The position numbers and the translations under genes are program-made. Below are positions 29,018-38,418 of a stretch of DNA of 64,000 bases, in pieces. The stretch lies in NCBI GenBank assembly GCA_002796995.1, contig PEKW01000005.1:270236-334235 (forward strand), written 5' to 3'. Source of the stretch: Rhizobium sp. Lineage in GTDB: Bacteria > Pseudomonadota > Alphaproteobacteria > Rhizobiales > Rhizobiaceae. Every line of letters begins with the position of its first letter. Positions within the stretch are counted from its first letter, which is position 1. The notes under the pieces were generated by a model, which ran no database searches, was not told the origin of the DNA, and saw nothing but the letters and a program-made list of their open reading frames with translations.

Positions 29018-29775
29018 TCAGGCGCGCAGCTTGTAGCCCGTGCGGAACACCCAGGCGAGAAAGCCGATGCAGATGGCGAGGAACAGGCCGATCATGCCAA
29101 GGCTGATCAGCGGATGCACGTCCGACACCTCGAAGAAGCTCCAGCGGAAGCCGCTCACCAGATAGAGCACCGGATTGAAATGGCTGACCGTCTGCCAGAA
29201 GGGCGGCAATACGCTCACCGAATAGAAAGTGCCGCCGAGGAAGGTCAGCGGCGGAACGACCAGCATCGGCACCATGCTCAGCTGTTCGAAATTCTTCGCC
29301 CAGATGCCGATGATGAAGCCGGCCAGGCTGAAGGCGATCGCCGTCAGCAGCATGAAGAACAGCATCAGGACCGGATGTTCGATGCGCAGGTCGACGAAGA
29401 AGGCTGCCGTGGCGAGAATGATCAGGCCGATGATCATGCCCTTGGTCGCCGCCGCGCCGACATAGCCGATGAGGATTTCCGTCATGGCGATCGGGGCCGA
29501 GAGGATCTCGTAGATCGTACCGGTAAATTTCGGGAAATAGATGCCGCTCGAGCCGTTCGCCACGCACTGGGTGATCAGCGTCAGCATGATCAGGCCGGGG
29601 GTGATGAAACCGCCATAGCCGACGCCGTCGACCGGCTCCATGCGCGAGCCGACGGCCGCGCCGAAGACGATGAAGTACAGCGCCGTGGTAATGACCGGCG
29701 AAACCACGCTTTGCAGCAGGGTGCGGCGCGTGCGCGCCATCTCGTAATAATAGATCGCCTTGATCGCTTCGAAAT

Positions 29776-29779
<4 letters not shown>
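29018..29779 (-). CDS. ABC-2 type export permease
   Basis: Six-helix permease of 253 aa, in the YadH/NodJ-like group. The family regions are [32 protein letters not shown] and [19 protein letters not shown]. It overlaps the ATPase gene by four bases. Together they would form an exporter for a lipid, polysaccharide or drug; substrate is not readable. NodIJ are close relatives in rhizobia, but no nod genes are near, so a nodulation role is not claimed. Confidence 0.92.
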
Positions 29780-30702
<923 letters not shown>

Positions 30703-30812
30703 GGCCGGAGACTCCGGATGGGAGGAAGATCGTCAGCCCTATATAGGCAGCGCGCCGGCGATTGCCAGCGCCCCGCCCGATCTCGGGCGGAAATCAGAAA
30801 TGCACCAAGCCC

Positions 30813-32150
30813 TCAGCCGCCGGTCGCCAGCATGCGAAGCAGCGTGTTGTCGGAATAGACCCGGTTGCGGCCGTAGCGCTTGGCCAGATAGAGGAACTGG
30901 TCGGCCGCATTGAGGTAGTTGCTGAAGTTCTCCAGCCCCGCCACTTCCGCAACCCCGATCGAGGCGGTCACCGCGATGTCGGTATCGTCGAGCGCGACCC
31001 GCAATTCGGCGATGCAGCGGCGCACGGTTTCGCAGAACAGGCTCGCGCTCTCGCAATCCATGCCGGTCAGCAGGATGCCGAACTCCTCGCCGCCGAGCCG
31101 CGCCAGCAGGTAGTCACTGTCTTCCACCAGGCTCGACAGCCTAGTTGCGACGGCCTTCAGCACCCGGTCGCCGATCTCGTGGCCATAGGTGTCGTTGAGC
31201 TGCTTGAAATGGTCGATGTCGAGCATGGCCATGCTGCAGGCCTCGCCCCGCTCGAGGCAGCTCGCGACGCGGGCCGGCCCTTCGTCGAAGAAGTGGCGGC
31301 GATTGCGCAGGCCCGTCAGATAGTCGCTGAAGGCCGCGAGCCGCAGCTGGCGCATCTGCGACAGCGTCTCGATATTGTGGCCGATCCGGCACTGCAGTTC
31401 CTCGACCACGAAGGGCCGATAGACGAAGTCGTTGGCGCCGGCCTTGAGGAAGCTTGCCGACAGGAGACGATCAGCGGAGGACGAGATGCCGATGATCCGC
31501 AGCCGGTCGGAGCCGTGTTCGCGGCGGATGCGGCGGGTGAGCTCGTAGCCGTCCATGTCCGGCATATTGTAGTCGGTGATGACCATGTCGATACCGGGAT
31601 GGCGCACCAGCATGTCGAGGGCTTCGCTGCCCGTCGTCGCCTCGAAGACCTGGAACTGCTGCACCCTGAGCAGGTCGGTCAGCATCTTGCGCGCCGAAGC
31701 CACGTCATCGACCACCAGCACCCGCACATGGCGGTTGGAGAGAACACGCTCGACGGCCGAGACGACCATGTCGACGGCACGCTCGTTGTTCTTGATCACA
31801 TAGTCGGCCACACCGCGCTCGACCAGGCGCTCGCGCATGTGGCGGTTGAAATCGGCGGTGAAGACGACCGCCGGAATGCCCATGGCCACGACTTCGTCGA
31901 GGATCTGGCCGTCGGGCGAATCGGGAAGATTGAGATCGACCACTGCCGCATCGAAGGGTTGGTCCGTCGCCTCTGCCGCCTCGTGGAACGCCTTGGTCGA
32001 CGCGCAATGCGTCACCTTGAGCCCGTGCTCCTTCTCGAAGCGATGGCAGAGCAAGGAAGAAAAAGTGCGGGAATCTTCGATCACAAGCACATGCGCACGT
32101 TTGCGCGCGGCGGATTGTGGTCCCGGTGACGGTTCGCTCGGCAGTGACAT
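30813..32150 (-). CDS. Response regulator with two receiver domains and GGDEF output
   Basis: A 445-aa PleD-like architecture. Receiver 1 (about 18-135) has acceptor Asp72 in VVDLNLPDS. Receiver 2 (about 142-262) has Asp193 in ITDYNMPDMD. The cyclase domain (about 275-440) has GGEEF at 353-357. The I-site is absent: neither Arg at -9 nor Asp at -6 is present. Residues 1-265 align without gaps to the protein encoded at 32273-33094. The two probably arose by duplication and act together. The cognate kinase is unknown. Confidence 0.93.
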   Translation of the reverse strand: MSLPSEPSPGPQSAARKRAHVLVIEDSRTFSSLLCHRFEKEHGLKVTHCASTKAFHEAAEATDQPFDAAVVDLNLPDSPDGQILDEVVAMGIPAVVFTADFNRHMRERLVERGVADYVIKNNERAVDMVVSAVERVLSNRHVRVLVVDDVASARKMLTDLLRVQQFQVFEATTGSEALDMLVRHPGIDMVITDYNMPDMDGYELTRRIRREHGSDRLRIIGISSSADRLLSASFLKAGANDFVYRPFVVEELQCRIGHNIETLSQMRQLRLAAFSDYLTGLRNRRHFFDEGPARVASCLERGEACSMAMLDIDHFKQLNDTYGHEIGDRVLKAVATRLSSLVEDSDYLLARLGGEEFGILLTGMDCESASLFCETVRRCIAELRVALDDTDIAVTASIGVAEVAGLENFSNYLNAADQFLYLAKRYGRNRVYSDNTLLRMLATGG

Positions 32151-32272
32151 TGTATTTGCCTTCGGAAATCAGTCGGTTTTCAAAAAAAGAATGCGTAGAG
32201 AACAGGCAACCGCCGATCCGGGGTCTTCTCCCCGGATCGGCAAAATTCGACGATATTTCCCGGTCCGGCAGC

Positions 32273-33094
32273 TTATCTGCGCGCCGTCGCCGCCTTGATC
32301 TGCACGAGCGTGTCGAGGTTCTGGTTGACGCGGCAGTAGAACTCTTCGTCGATGAACGGACGCAGCATGAAGTCGTTGCCGCCGACCTTGAGGAAGCGGG
32401 CGGACAGCAGGCGATTTGTCGAGGACGACACGCCGATGATGCGAAGCTCGTGGCTGCCGCGGGCGCCACGGATGCGCCGCGTCAGCTCGAAGCCGTCGAT
32501 GTCGGGCATGTTGTAGTCCGTCACCACGAGGCCGATATCCGGATTGGCTTTGAGGATCTCGAGCGCCTTGGCACCGCTTTCGGCGGTGCTGACGCGAAAA
32601 TTGTAACGCTTCAGGCGGCTGGAGAGCAGCGCCCGCGCCGTCGGGCTGTCGTCAACGATCAGCACGTGATGGCGGTGGTTGGTCAGGAAGCGGTAGACCG
32701 ACTCGCCCAGCATCTCGACGGCGAAGATATTGTCCTTGAGGATGTAGTCGACAATGTCCTTGGCGAGCAGCTTCTCGCGGGTCTGTTCCTGGAAGGTGCC
32801 GGTAAAGACGACGACCGGAATGTTCTGGTCGATCAGATATTCGAGCGCCTCGCCGTTTTCCGCGCCGGGCAGGTTGATGTTGGAGATGGCCAGCGTGACG
32901 GCTTCTTCCGACAGCTCGTTGGCGGCCTGCAGGTCCTCGAAGGTTCTGCAGATCTCGACATTGATGCCGAACAGCTCCCTCATGCGCGTGCTGATCATGG
33001 ACGTGAAGACGTTCGAATCCTCGGCAACAATGATTCGAACATCGGGGAAAGTTTCTCCGGAATATTGCATTCCAGAAATGCCTAGAAAAGCCAT
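32273..33094 (-). CDS. Double-receiver response regulator without output domain; receiver 1 degenerate
   Basis: A 273-aa protein made only of two receiver domains. Receiver 1 keeps the acidic pocket (VAEDSNVF), switch Thr (VVFTGTF) and Lys120, but the acceptor Asp is Asn72 (AISNINLPG), so it should not be phosphorylated normally. Receiver 2 is complete, with Asp193 in VTDYNMPDID. It lies 122 bp upstream of, and on the same strand as, its GGDEF-bearing paralogue. It may serve as a phosphate sink, heterodimer partner or constitutively active-like receiver; this is inference. Confidence 0.92.
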   Translation of the reverse strand: MAFLGISGMQYSGETFPDVRIIVAEDSNVFTSMISTRMRELFGINVEICRTFEDLQAANELSEEAVTLAISNINLPGAENGEALEYLIDQNIPVVVFTGTFQEQTREKLLAKDIVDYILKDNIFAVEMLGESVYRFLTNHRHHVLIVDDSPTARALLSSRLKRYNFRVSTAESGAKALEILKANPDIGLVVTDYNMPDIDGFELTRRIRGARGSHELRIIGVSSSTNRLLSARFLKVGGNDFMLRPFIDEEFYCRVNQNLDTLVQIKAATARR

Positions 33095-33402
33095 GACGCG
33101 CCTTCAACCTGAGAGAACTATTGGCAATTTAGCCTGTGCGGCTTGCAGATCCGTTAATCGACGATACGCGATCGAAACATGCTAAGATTAATTCGCCATA
33201 AAAACGCCGGCGTCACTTCTGCCCCTTTTTGACGATTGCTTGGTCTGCAGCTGGTCGAAGACAAGATGCCGCATCCTGATGGCCAAATCGGGTGTCCTGC
33301 CCGGTGGACCGTCGGCCGGTTGCTGTGATCTGCACAGACAAAAGCGCCCGGACTTGGCCGGGCGCTGTTTACTGACGATTCGGTCTGCGGATGGAGAGCC
33401 GG
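33095..33402. other. Intergenic region with one terminator
   Basis: Gene-free 308 bp between the double-receiver gene and a small exported protein gene on the same strand. It contains the terminator at 33340-33366. The AT-rich part near 33110-33195 probably holds the promoter of the receiver operon, but no clear boxes were recognised. Confidence 0.6.
33340..33366 (-). terminator. Terminator of the small exported protein gene
   Basis: Perfect 9-bp stem AGCGCCCGG (33343-33351) and CCGGGCGCT (33358-33366) with a 6-nt loop. Read on the minus strand it is followed by TTTTGTC, so it ends the transcript of the gene at 33403-33666. Confidence 0.8.
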
Positions 33403-33666
33403 CTACTTGACGGTGGCCGCACCATCCTTGATCTCGACGGTCTCGCCGCCTTCCAGGCCGATGCGGTCGCCGTTCGGCAGGGTGAGGAAGCAGCCCGACG
33501 GGCAGATGGTCTCGGAGGCGCCGGCATCGATCGCGACTTCGGTGCGGTTGCCGTCTTCGACGACGGTCAGGACGACGGCGTTCGAGCCGGCATTGGATAT
33601 CGACGCAGCCCAGGCACCGCTCGTCGCGCCGAAAAGGACCACTGTGGCTGCCAGAAACTTGATCAT
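33403..33666 (-). CDS. Small exported protein of unknown function
   Basis: An 87-aa protein with a signal peptide (MIKFLAATVVLFGATSGAWA). The mature part of about 67 residues is beta-rich, with a Cys pair in ICPSGCFLTLPNGD and a closing GGETVEIKDGA. I do not recognise a named family. The fold looks like a small sandwich stabilised by one disulfide. The start was set where the signal peptide begins; the frame runs open upstream without homology. It has its own terminator and probably its own promoter. Confidence 0.72.
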   Translation of the reverse strand: MIKFLAATVVLFGATSGAWAASISNAGSNAVVLTVVEDGNRTEVAIDAGASETICPSGCFLTLPNGDRIGLEGGETVEIKDGAATVK

Positions 33667-33784
33667 TGCGCATTCGGCGCTTTCTGCGCCGCCCTCTCGT
33701 TTTGCCCGTCCGCCGACTGTTGCTGGTCGATCAGGCATGCCCTCTTCTAATATGCTTCCCCTGAACGCCTGCTGAACATGCCGT

Positions 33785-36340
33785 TCATGGCAGGATCTTG
33801 TCATCATCCGGCGGATCGCGCAAATCCGTCCGGGTTTCCGGCTGGCGTACACCGGCCCGTCCGCCAAAAGCACGTCGGGCATCCTCGTCTAGATGCAGAT
33901 GCACCTCCTGATGGGGATAGGGCATGAGGATGCCCTTCGAGCGGAACCGTTCCAGGATTGTCACCCGCAATTCGTTGCGGATCGGCAGGGCGCCCAGCAC
34001 GTCGCCGATGAAACCGCGCAGCTCGAAATCGAGCGAGGACGCACCAAAGCCGTTGAACAGCACCACCGGTTCCGGATTGCGCAGCAGGCCTGGATGGGCG
34101 AGCGCGATCTCCATCAGCAGGTCCATCACCTGGCGCGGGTCGCTTTCATAGGAGACACTGACCGGGATCTCGATGCGGCCGAGCTTGTTGCGATGGGTCC
34201 AGTTGCCGACCGGCGCGTTGATCAGCTCGGAGTTCGGCACGATGATCGACTGGCGCTGGAACGTCTCGATCTCGGTCGCGCGCACCGAAATGCGCCGCAC
34301 GAAGCCCTCCGTCGTGCCGGTCGCCACCCAGTCGCCGACCTTGAAGGGCCGTTCGACCAGAAGGATCAGGCCGGAGACGAAGTTGGAGACGATGTTCTGC
34401 AGGCCGAAGCCGATGCCGAGCGACAGGGCGCCGGCGACCAGGGCGAGGCTCGACAAGTCGATGCCGGCCGCGGAAATGCCGATCAGCCCGGCAATGCCGG
34501 TGCCGAGATAGCCGACCCCGGTCTTGACCGAGTTGCGCACGCCGGCATCGACCTGCGAGCGGGCCATGACATTGCCGTCGAGCCATTTCTGCAGCCAGCG
34601 CGTGGCAACCAGGCCGAGGCTGAACAAAAGGATGCCGCCCAGGATGCCGAAGATCGAGATTCGGATCGTGCCTATATTGATCTCGGTGAAGATGTTGATC
34701 AGCCAGATTTCGAGGTCGCGCGGCTGGAAGCCCCAGGAGATCAGGATGAGCGGAATGCCGATCGAAAGCGCGAAGACATAGATGGCCAGACCGGCCGCGA
34801 TGCCCGCCTGGTCGAGGCCGACCGGCTTCAGGTTGAAGCGCCGCTGCAGGAACCGGCCGACCCGCGTCTCGCCGAACTGGTTGGGCGCCGAGATCGCCTT
34901 GCCGGACAGGATGCCGATATACATGGTCGCGACGACCGCGCCGGTGAGCACGATCTGGGTCGCCAGGAAGCGCGAAAGCCCGACATAGCCGATGGCGCTG
35001 AGCAGGATCAGGCCGATGCCGATGACGCGGAACGAGATGGCGATGGTCTTCGGCCAGGGCCGGCCGCGCTCGGCCGGATCGCCGCTGTCGCTCAGCACCG
35101 GGCGCAGGAACGAGACGATGAAGACGATCAGCCCGACGATCACCGACGAGATGAAGCTCTTCATCACCGTCAAAACGACGGGCGAACTCAGCGTCTCGCT
35201 CACCGCGCCGAGCACGTAATCGGAGCCGTTGACGACTGCCATGGAGAGCACGGCGAAATTCAGGTCGCGTGCACCCTTGTTCGACAGCCTGACCAGCCGC
35301 CAGCTCGGCGCCTTCGGCGCAAGCACGGCGCGCGCCAGCATGGCGACGAAGAAGACGAGCCCGGCAAAGCCGAACAGCGCCGCGGCGATCGGCGCGATGT
35401 CCGGCCGCAACACATTGAACGTGTCGAGGAAGAAGAAGCTCGCCACCAGGAAGGCGCCGAGCGCCAGCGCCGGCAGGATGGTCGACCAGAAGGCGACCGA
35501 GAACCGGCTCATATAGCTGGGATTGCTCTCGGCCGGATCGCGGCGGATCAGCGAGCCGAACAGGCGGTATTCCGCGGCCAGCAACACCAACGCCATCACC
35601 AGCGATAGCATCACCGCCGTGCCGAGCGGCACGCGCTTGAATTTCCAGATGAACGAGAACCAGCTGCTGACCGTGCGGTTGAAATCGCTGAGCTCGGAAG
35701 AGAACACGTTGATCGCGTCGTCGAGCACGTCGCCCGAGATCTCGGTATGCTCGAACAGGCGCTCGGTGAACAGCTGGCGCCTGAGGTCGGTGATGGTGTC
35801 GGAGAGGTTGGAGGCGCGGATCGACAGGTCTTCCGCCCGCCCGGTCAACGTATTGATCTCGAGCCGCGTGGCGTTGAGCCGGTTGCGTTCCTCGGTGACG
35901 GCCGGTGCCTCTTCCGGCTCGCCCTCGGCCGGCTTTTCGCCGAGCTGGGCCAGCCGCGCCTTGACGTCGTTGAAGCGTGGCCTCAGTTCGACCGAGATCT
36001 TCAGCAGCTGGCGGATGAGTTCATCGGCCTTGACCTTGATGTCGACCAGCGCCGCGTCGTCGTTCTTGCGCTCCTCGACCTGTCCCTCGACGACGCCGAG
36101 CGCCTTCTCCGCTTCGGTGATCTGGGCGCTGACGCTCTCGACGACATCGTCACGCGCCGGCACGACCTCCTGGGCGAATGCCGGGAGAGCGTAGCAGGCT
36201 GCGACAAGGGGCTGGAAGGCCAGCACCATGACGAGGGCGAAGGGGAATATGCGGCGGTTGCGAAACAAAGTCGGTCCTTGCAATGGTCTCAAATCTGCGC
36301 GGACCATAGTGGCTGTTTTAGCCAAAAGAAAGAACGCCAT
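33785..36340 (-). CDS. Large MscS-family mechanosensitive channel (DUF3772-MscS)
   Basis: An 851-aa protein. An N-terminal signal or anchor segment (FPFALVMVLAFQPLVAACYA) is followed by a periplasmic coiled-coil region with DUF3772 character (about 60-225). Around ten membrane helices follow. The MscS core is near residues 640-700, with pore helix and beta-domain start in GFGLQNIVSNFVSGLILLVERPFKVGD. The C-terminal cytoplasmic domain contains VPNSELINAPVGNW. It protects against hypo-osmotic shock. AAGGG upstream supports the ATG at 36340; an ATG 11 codons later lacks a ribosome site. Confidence 0.93.
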   Translation of the reverse strand: MAFFLLAKTATMVRADLRPLQGPTLFRNRRIFPFALVMVLAFQPLVAACYALPAFAQEVVPARDDVVESVSAQITEAEKALGVVEGQVEERKNDDAALVDIKVKADELIRQLLKISVELRPRFNDVKARLAQLGEKPAEGEPEEAPAVTEERNRLNATRLEINTLTGRAEDLSIRASNLSDTITDLRRQLFTERLFEHTEISGDVLDDAINVFSSELSDFNRTVSSWFSFIWKFKRVPLGTAVMLSLVMALVLLAAEYRLFGSLIRRDPAESNPSYMSRFSVAFWSTILPALALGAFLVASFFFLDTFNVLRPDIAPIAAALFGFAGLVFFVAMLARAVLAPKAPSWRLVRLSNKGARDLNFAVLSMAVVNGSDYVLGAVSETLSSPVVLTVMKSFISSVIVGLIVFIVSFLRPVLSDSGDPAERGRPWPKTIAISFRVIGIGLILLSAIGYVGLSRFLATQIVLTGAVVATMYIGILSGKAISAPNQFGETRVGRFLQRRFNLKPVGLDQAGIAAGLAIYVFALSIGIPLILISWGFQPRDLEIWLINIFTEINIGTIRISIFGILGGILLFSLGLVATRWLQKWLDGNVMARSQVDAGVRNSVKTGVGYLGTGIAGLIGISAAGIDLSSLALVAGALSLGIGFGLQNIVSNFVSGLILLVERPFKVGDWVATGTTEGFVRRISVRATEIETFQRQSIIVPNSELINAPVGNWTHRNKLGRIEIPVSVSYESDPRQVMDLLMEIALAHPGLLRNPEPVVLFNGFGASSLDFELRGFIGDVLGALPIRNELRVTILERFRSKGILMPYPHQEVHLHLDEDARRAFGGRAGVRQPETRTDLRDPPDDDKILP

Positions 36341-36420
36341 GGCGGGCCCTTGCGACGAAAATCGCCGGGCGTCGATCGGGACACCCGGCGATCAGATCGG
36401 CGCAGTCTGCAAGGGATGGT

Positions 36421-36942
36421 TCAGGCGGTCGCCATGGCCTCGCGCAGTGCTTCGAAGCGGAGCAACTGGTCGGCCAGCAGCGCCTTGTCCGCATCACGCC
36501 GCACGAAGATTTTGAACATCGCCCGGCCGTCTTCGTTCATGAACCAGACGGAACAGGACCGCCGCCCGTGGAAGCCGCGGTCGACGAAGGCGATCGAAGT
36601 GCAGCGATCCTTGCGGATATGGCCGCCGATCGGGCTGTCGCCGTGGATGTTGAACCAGCCATGGCCCTCGCTGCCTTCCGGCAGCGCACCTTCGACCTCG
36701 AGAACGATGTCCTCGGTGTGGACGATCATCAGCACCTCGCCCCAGCCTGCCATGTCCTGCCAGATCGGCAGAAACCGGTCGGAAGGCGCCAGCACCGCGG
36801 CGCCGGGCGGCAGGACCGCCAGGATTTCCGCCGGGGTGACGTCCGCCCGGGCGGCGATCGCCTCGACCACGCCGTCGGGCTTTTCGGCAAGTGCCGCGCG
36901 CGCCCGCTCGGCACGCTCGGGGCTGTTGGTAGCCAGATCCAT
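36421..36942 (-). CDS. hutX: HutX-type cytosolic haem carrier
   Basis: A 173-aa protein of the HutX/HuvX family that takes haem from the importer and passes it to degradation. Family stretches are PPGAAVLAPSDRFLPIWQDM, GWFNIHGDSPIGGHIRKDRC and SCSVWFMNEDGRAMFKIFV. GAGGAG eight bases upstream supports the start. It lies 11 bp after the IsdG-like oxygenase gene in one operon, divergent from hmuTUV. It seems to take the place of the larger HmuS found in many rhizobial haem loci. Confidence 0.9.
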   Translation of the reverse strand: MDLATNSPERAERARAALAEKPDGVVEAIAARADVTPAEILAVLPPGAAVLAPSDRFLPIWQDMAGWGEVLMIVHTEDIVLEVEGALPEGSEGHGWFNIHGDSPIGGHIRKDRCTSIAFVDRGFHGRRSCSVWFMNEDGRAMFKIFVRRDADKALLADQLLRFEALREAMATA

Positions 36943-36953
36943 CGCGCCGCTCC

Positions 36954-37295
36954 TCACGCCGCCTCGTCGACGCGCTTGCCGTCACGGTCCTCGTGGATGA
37001 TGACCTCGAAACCCTCGAAATGCGGGCCGGACAGGTACTGGACCTTGGATTCTCCGGCACGGGCATGGGCGGCACGGAACTGCTCGGACTTGGTCCAGGC
37101 CTTGAAATGCTCCTCGGTCTCCCAGACGGCATGCGAGGCATAGAGCGTGTGATCTTCGGCCGTCGGACCCTTCAGCATGTGGAATTCCACATAGCCGGGC
37201 ACCTCGGCCAGACGGCCCTTGCGGTTCGCCCACATGGCCTCGAAGGCCTCCTCGTGGCCGGGCACGACCCGAAAACGGTTCATCGCAATAAACAT
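36954..37295 (-). CDS. IsdG/HmuQ-like haem-degrading monooxygenase
   Basis: A 113-aa ABM-fold dimeric enzyme that opens the haem ring to release iron, related to HmuQ/HmuD of Bradyrhizobium and BhuQ of Brucella. Features are MFIAMNRFRVVPGHEEAFEA with the conserved Asn, then VPGYVEFHMLKG and the haem-ligand region ASHAVWETEEHFKAW. GAGAGGA upstream supports the start. It is the first gene of an operon with hutX. An AT-rich regulatory stretch separates it from hmuTUV. Confidence 0.9.
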   Translation of the reverse strand: MFIAMNRFRVVPGHEEAFEAMWANRKGRLAEVPGYVEFHMLKGPTAEDHTLYASHAVWETEEHFKAWTKSEQFRAAHARAGESKVQYLSGPHFEGFEVIIHEDRDGKRVDEAA

Positions 37296-37403
37296 GGCTG
37301 AAATCCTCTCTTCTATCTGCCGCGCAGGCCGCCGGTCCCGTGGGCGACGGCCGTTTTCAAGCCGCCCCGAGCCCCTGTCGCGGCGGCGCCGTGTTGCCTT
37401 GGT

Positions 37404-37435
37404 ATTTAAACTTGTGTATTTGTGTCAAGTTAAAT
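37404..37435. promoter_or_regulatory. Inverted repeat in the divergent haem control region
   Basis: ATTTAAACTTG (37404-37414) and CAAGTTAAAT (37426-37435) form an almost perfect inverted repeat (one extra A) around an 11-nt T-rich centre. It is a short AT-rich island in GC-rich DNA between hmuQ-like/hutX and hmuTUV. It is a candidate site for an iron regulator such as Irr, RirA or HmuP, but it does not exactly match an ICE box. Confidence 0.5.
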
Positions 37436-37524
37436 GTCGTCGGCCACGGCGCACCTCCATCCTTCGGCTTCCGGCGCTCAGCGTGCCGGCAGCGCTTCCC
37501 TTTTTGCAACAGGAATTTCCCCGC

Positions 37525-38418
37525 ATGCAGCTTTTCCGAGCCCCGCGCACCGCCGCAAGAACCCTCGCCGCACCCCTTATTCTCCTGGCGCTTGCCGGCG
37601 CATCGGCTCGCGCCGACGAGATCCCGACGGATGCGAAGCGGATCGTGTCGATCGGCGGAACGGTGACGGAGATCATCTATGCGCTGGGCGACGACGCCCG
37701 AATCGTCGCAGTCGACAGCACCAGCACCTATCCGGCGAGCGCGGCCGACAAGCCTGATGTCGGCTATATCCGCCAGCTCTCCGCCGAGGGCGTGCTGTCG
37801 CAGAAGCCCGACCTGATCATCGCCGAAGCCGGCGCCGGCCCGGCCGACGCGATGGCCATCCTGAAGGCCAGCGGCATTCCGATCGTCTCCATACAGACGC
37901 CGCCCGAGGCAGGTGCGATTGCCGGCAAGATCCGCGCGGTCGGCGCAGCCGTCGGCAAGGACGACGCAGCGGACAAGCTCGCCTCCAAGGTCGATGCCGC
38001 GCTGAAGACCCTGGAGACCCGCGTCTCCGCCCTGCCCGAGCCGAAGAAGCGCGTGCTCTTCGCGCTGTCGCTCGCCAATGGCCGCGCCATGGCGGCCGGC
38101 ACCGACACCTCGGCCGACGCCATCATCCGGCTCGCCGGCGGGGTCAATGCGGCAAGCGGCATCTCCGGCTACAAGCCGCTGAGCGACGAGGCGGTGATCG
38201 CCGCCGCCCCTGAAGTCGTGCTGGTGATGGACAATCCGGCCATGCACCTGACCGCCGAACAGGCCTTCGCCCTGCCCGCCCTGCAGTCCAGCCCGGCCGG
38301 AAAGGCCAGGGCCTTCATCGCCATGGACGGGCTCTATCTGCTCGGCCTCGGTCCGCGCACCCCGCAGGCCGCACTCGATCTGGCGGCAAAGCTCTATCCG
38401 GACGCCGTCAAGCCATGA
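37525..38418 (+). CDS. hmuT: Haemin ABC transporter periplasmic binding protein HmuT
   Basis: A 297-aa class III binding protein that delivers haem to HmuUV. A signal peptide ending near GASARA is clear. The typical opening is KRIVSIGGTVTEIIYALGDD, followed by DVGYIRQLSAEGVLSQKPDLII. The C-terminal lobe contains FIAMDGLYLLGLGPRTPQAAL, diagnostic of HmuT. AGGA upstream supports the start. The stop overlaps hmuU as ATGA. Confidence 0.95.
   Translation: MQLFRAPRTAARTLAAPLILLALAGASARADEIPTDAKRIVSIGGTVTEIIYALGDDARIVAVDSTSTYPASAADKPDVGYIRQLSAEGVLSQKPDLIIAEAGAGPADAMAILKASGIPIVSIQTPPEAGAIAGKIRAVGAAVGKDDAADKLASKVDAALKTLETRVSALPEPKKRVLFALSLANGRAMAAGTDTSADAIIRLAGGVNAASGISGYKPLSDEAVIAAAPEVVLVMDNPAMHLTAEQAFALPALQSSPAGKARAFIAMDGLYLLGLGPRTPQAALDLAAKLYPDAVKP

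Noticed and set aside
30762..32129. 455-codon plus-strand open frame
   Set aside because: Shadow of the double-receiver GGDEF gene, which has complete receiver and GGEEF motifs.
33893..35608. 571-codon plus-strand open frame
   Set aside because: Antisense shadow of the MscS-family channel; composition rich in Arg, Asp and Gln typical of shadows in GC-rich DNA.
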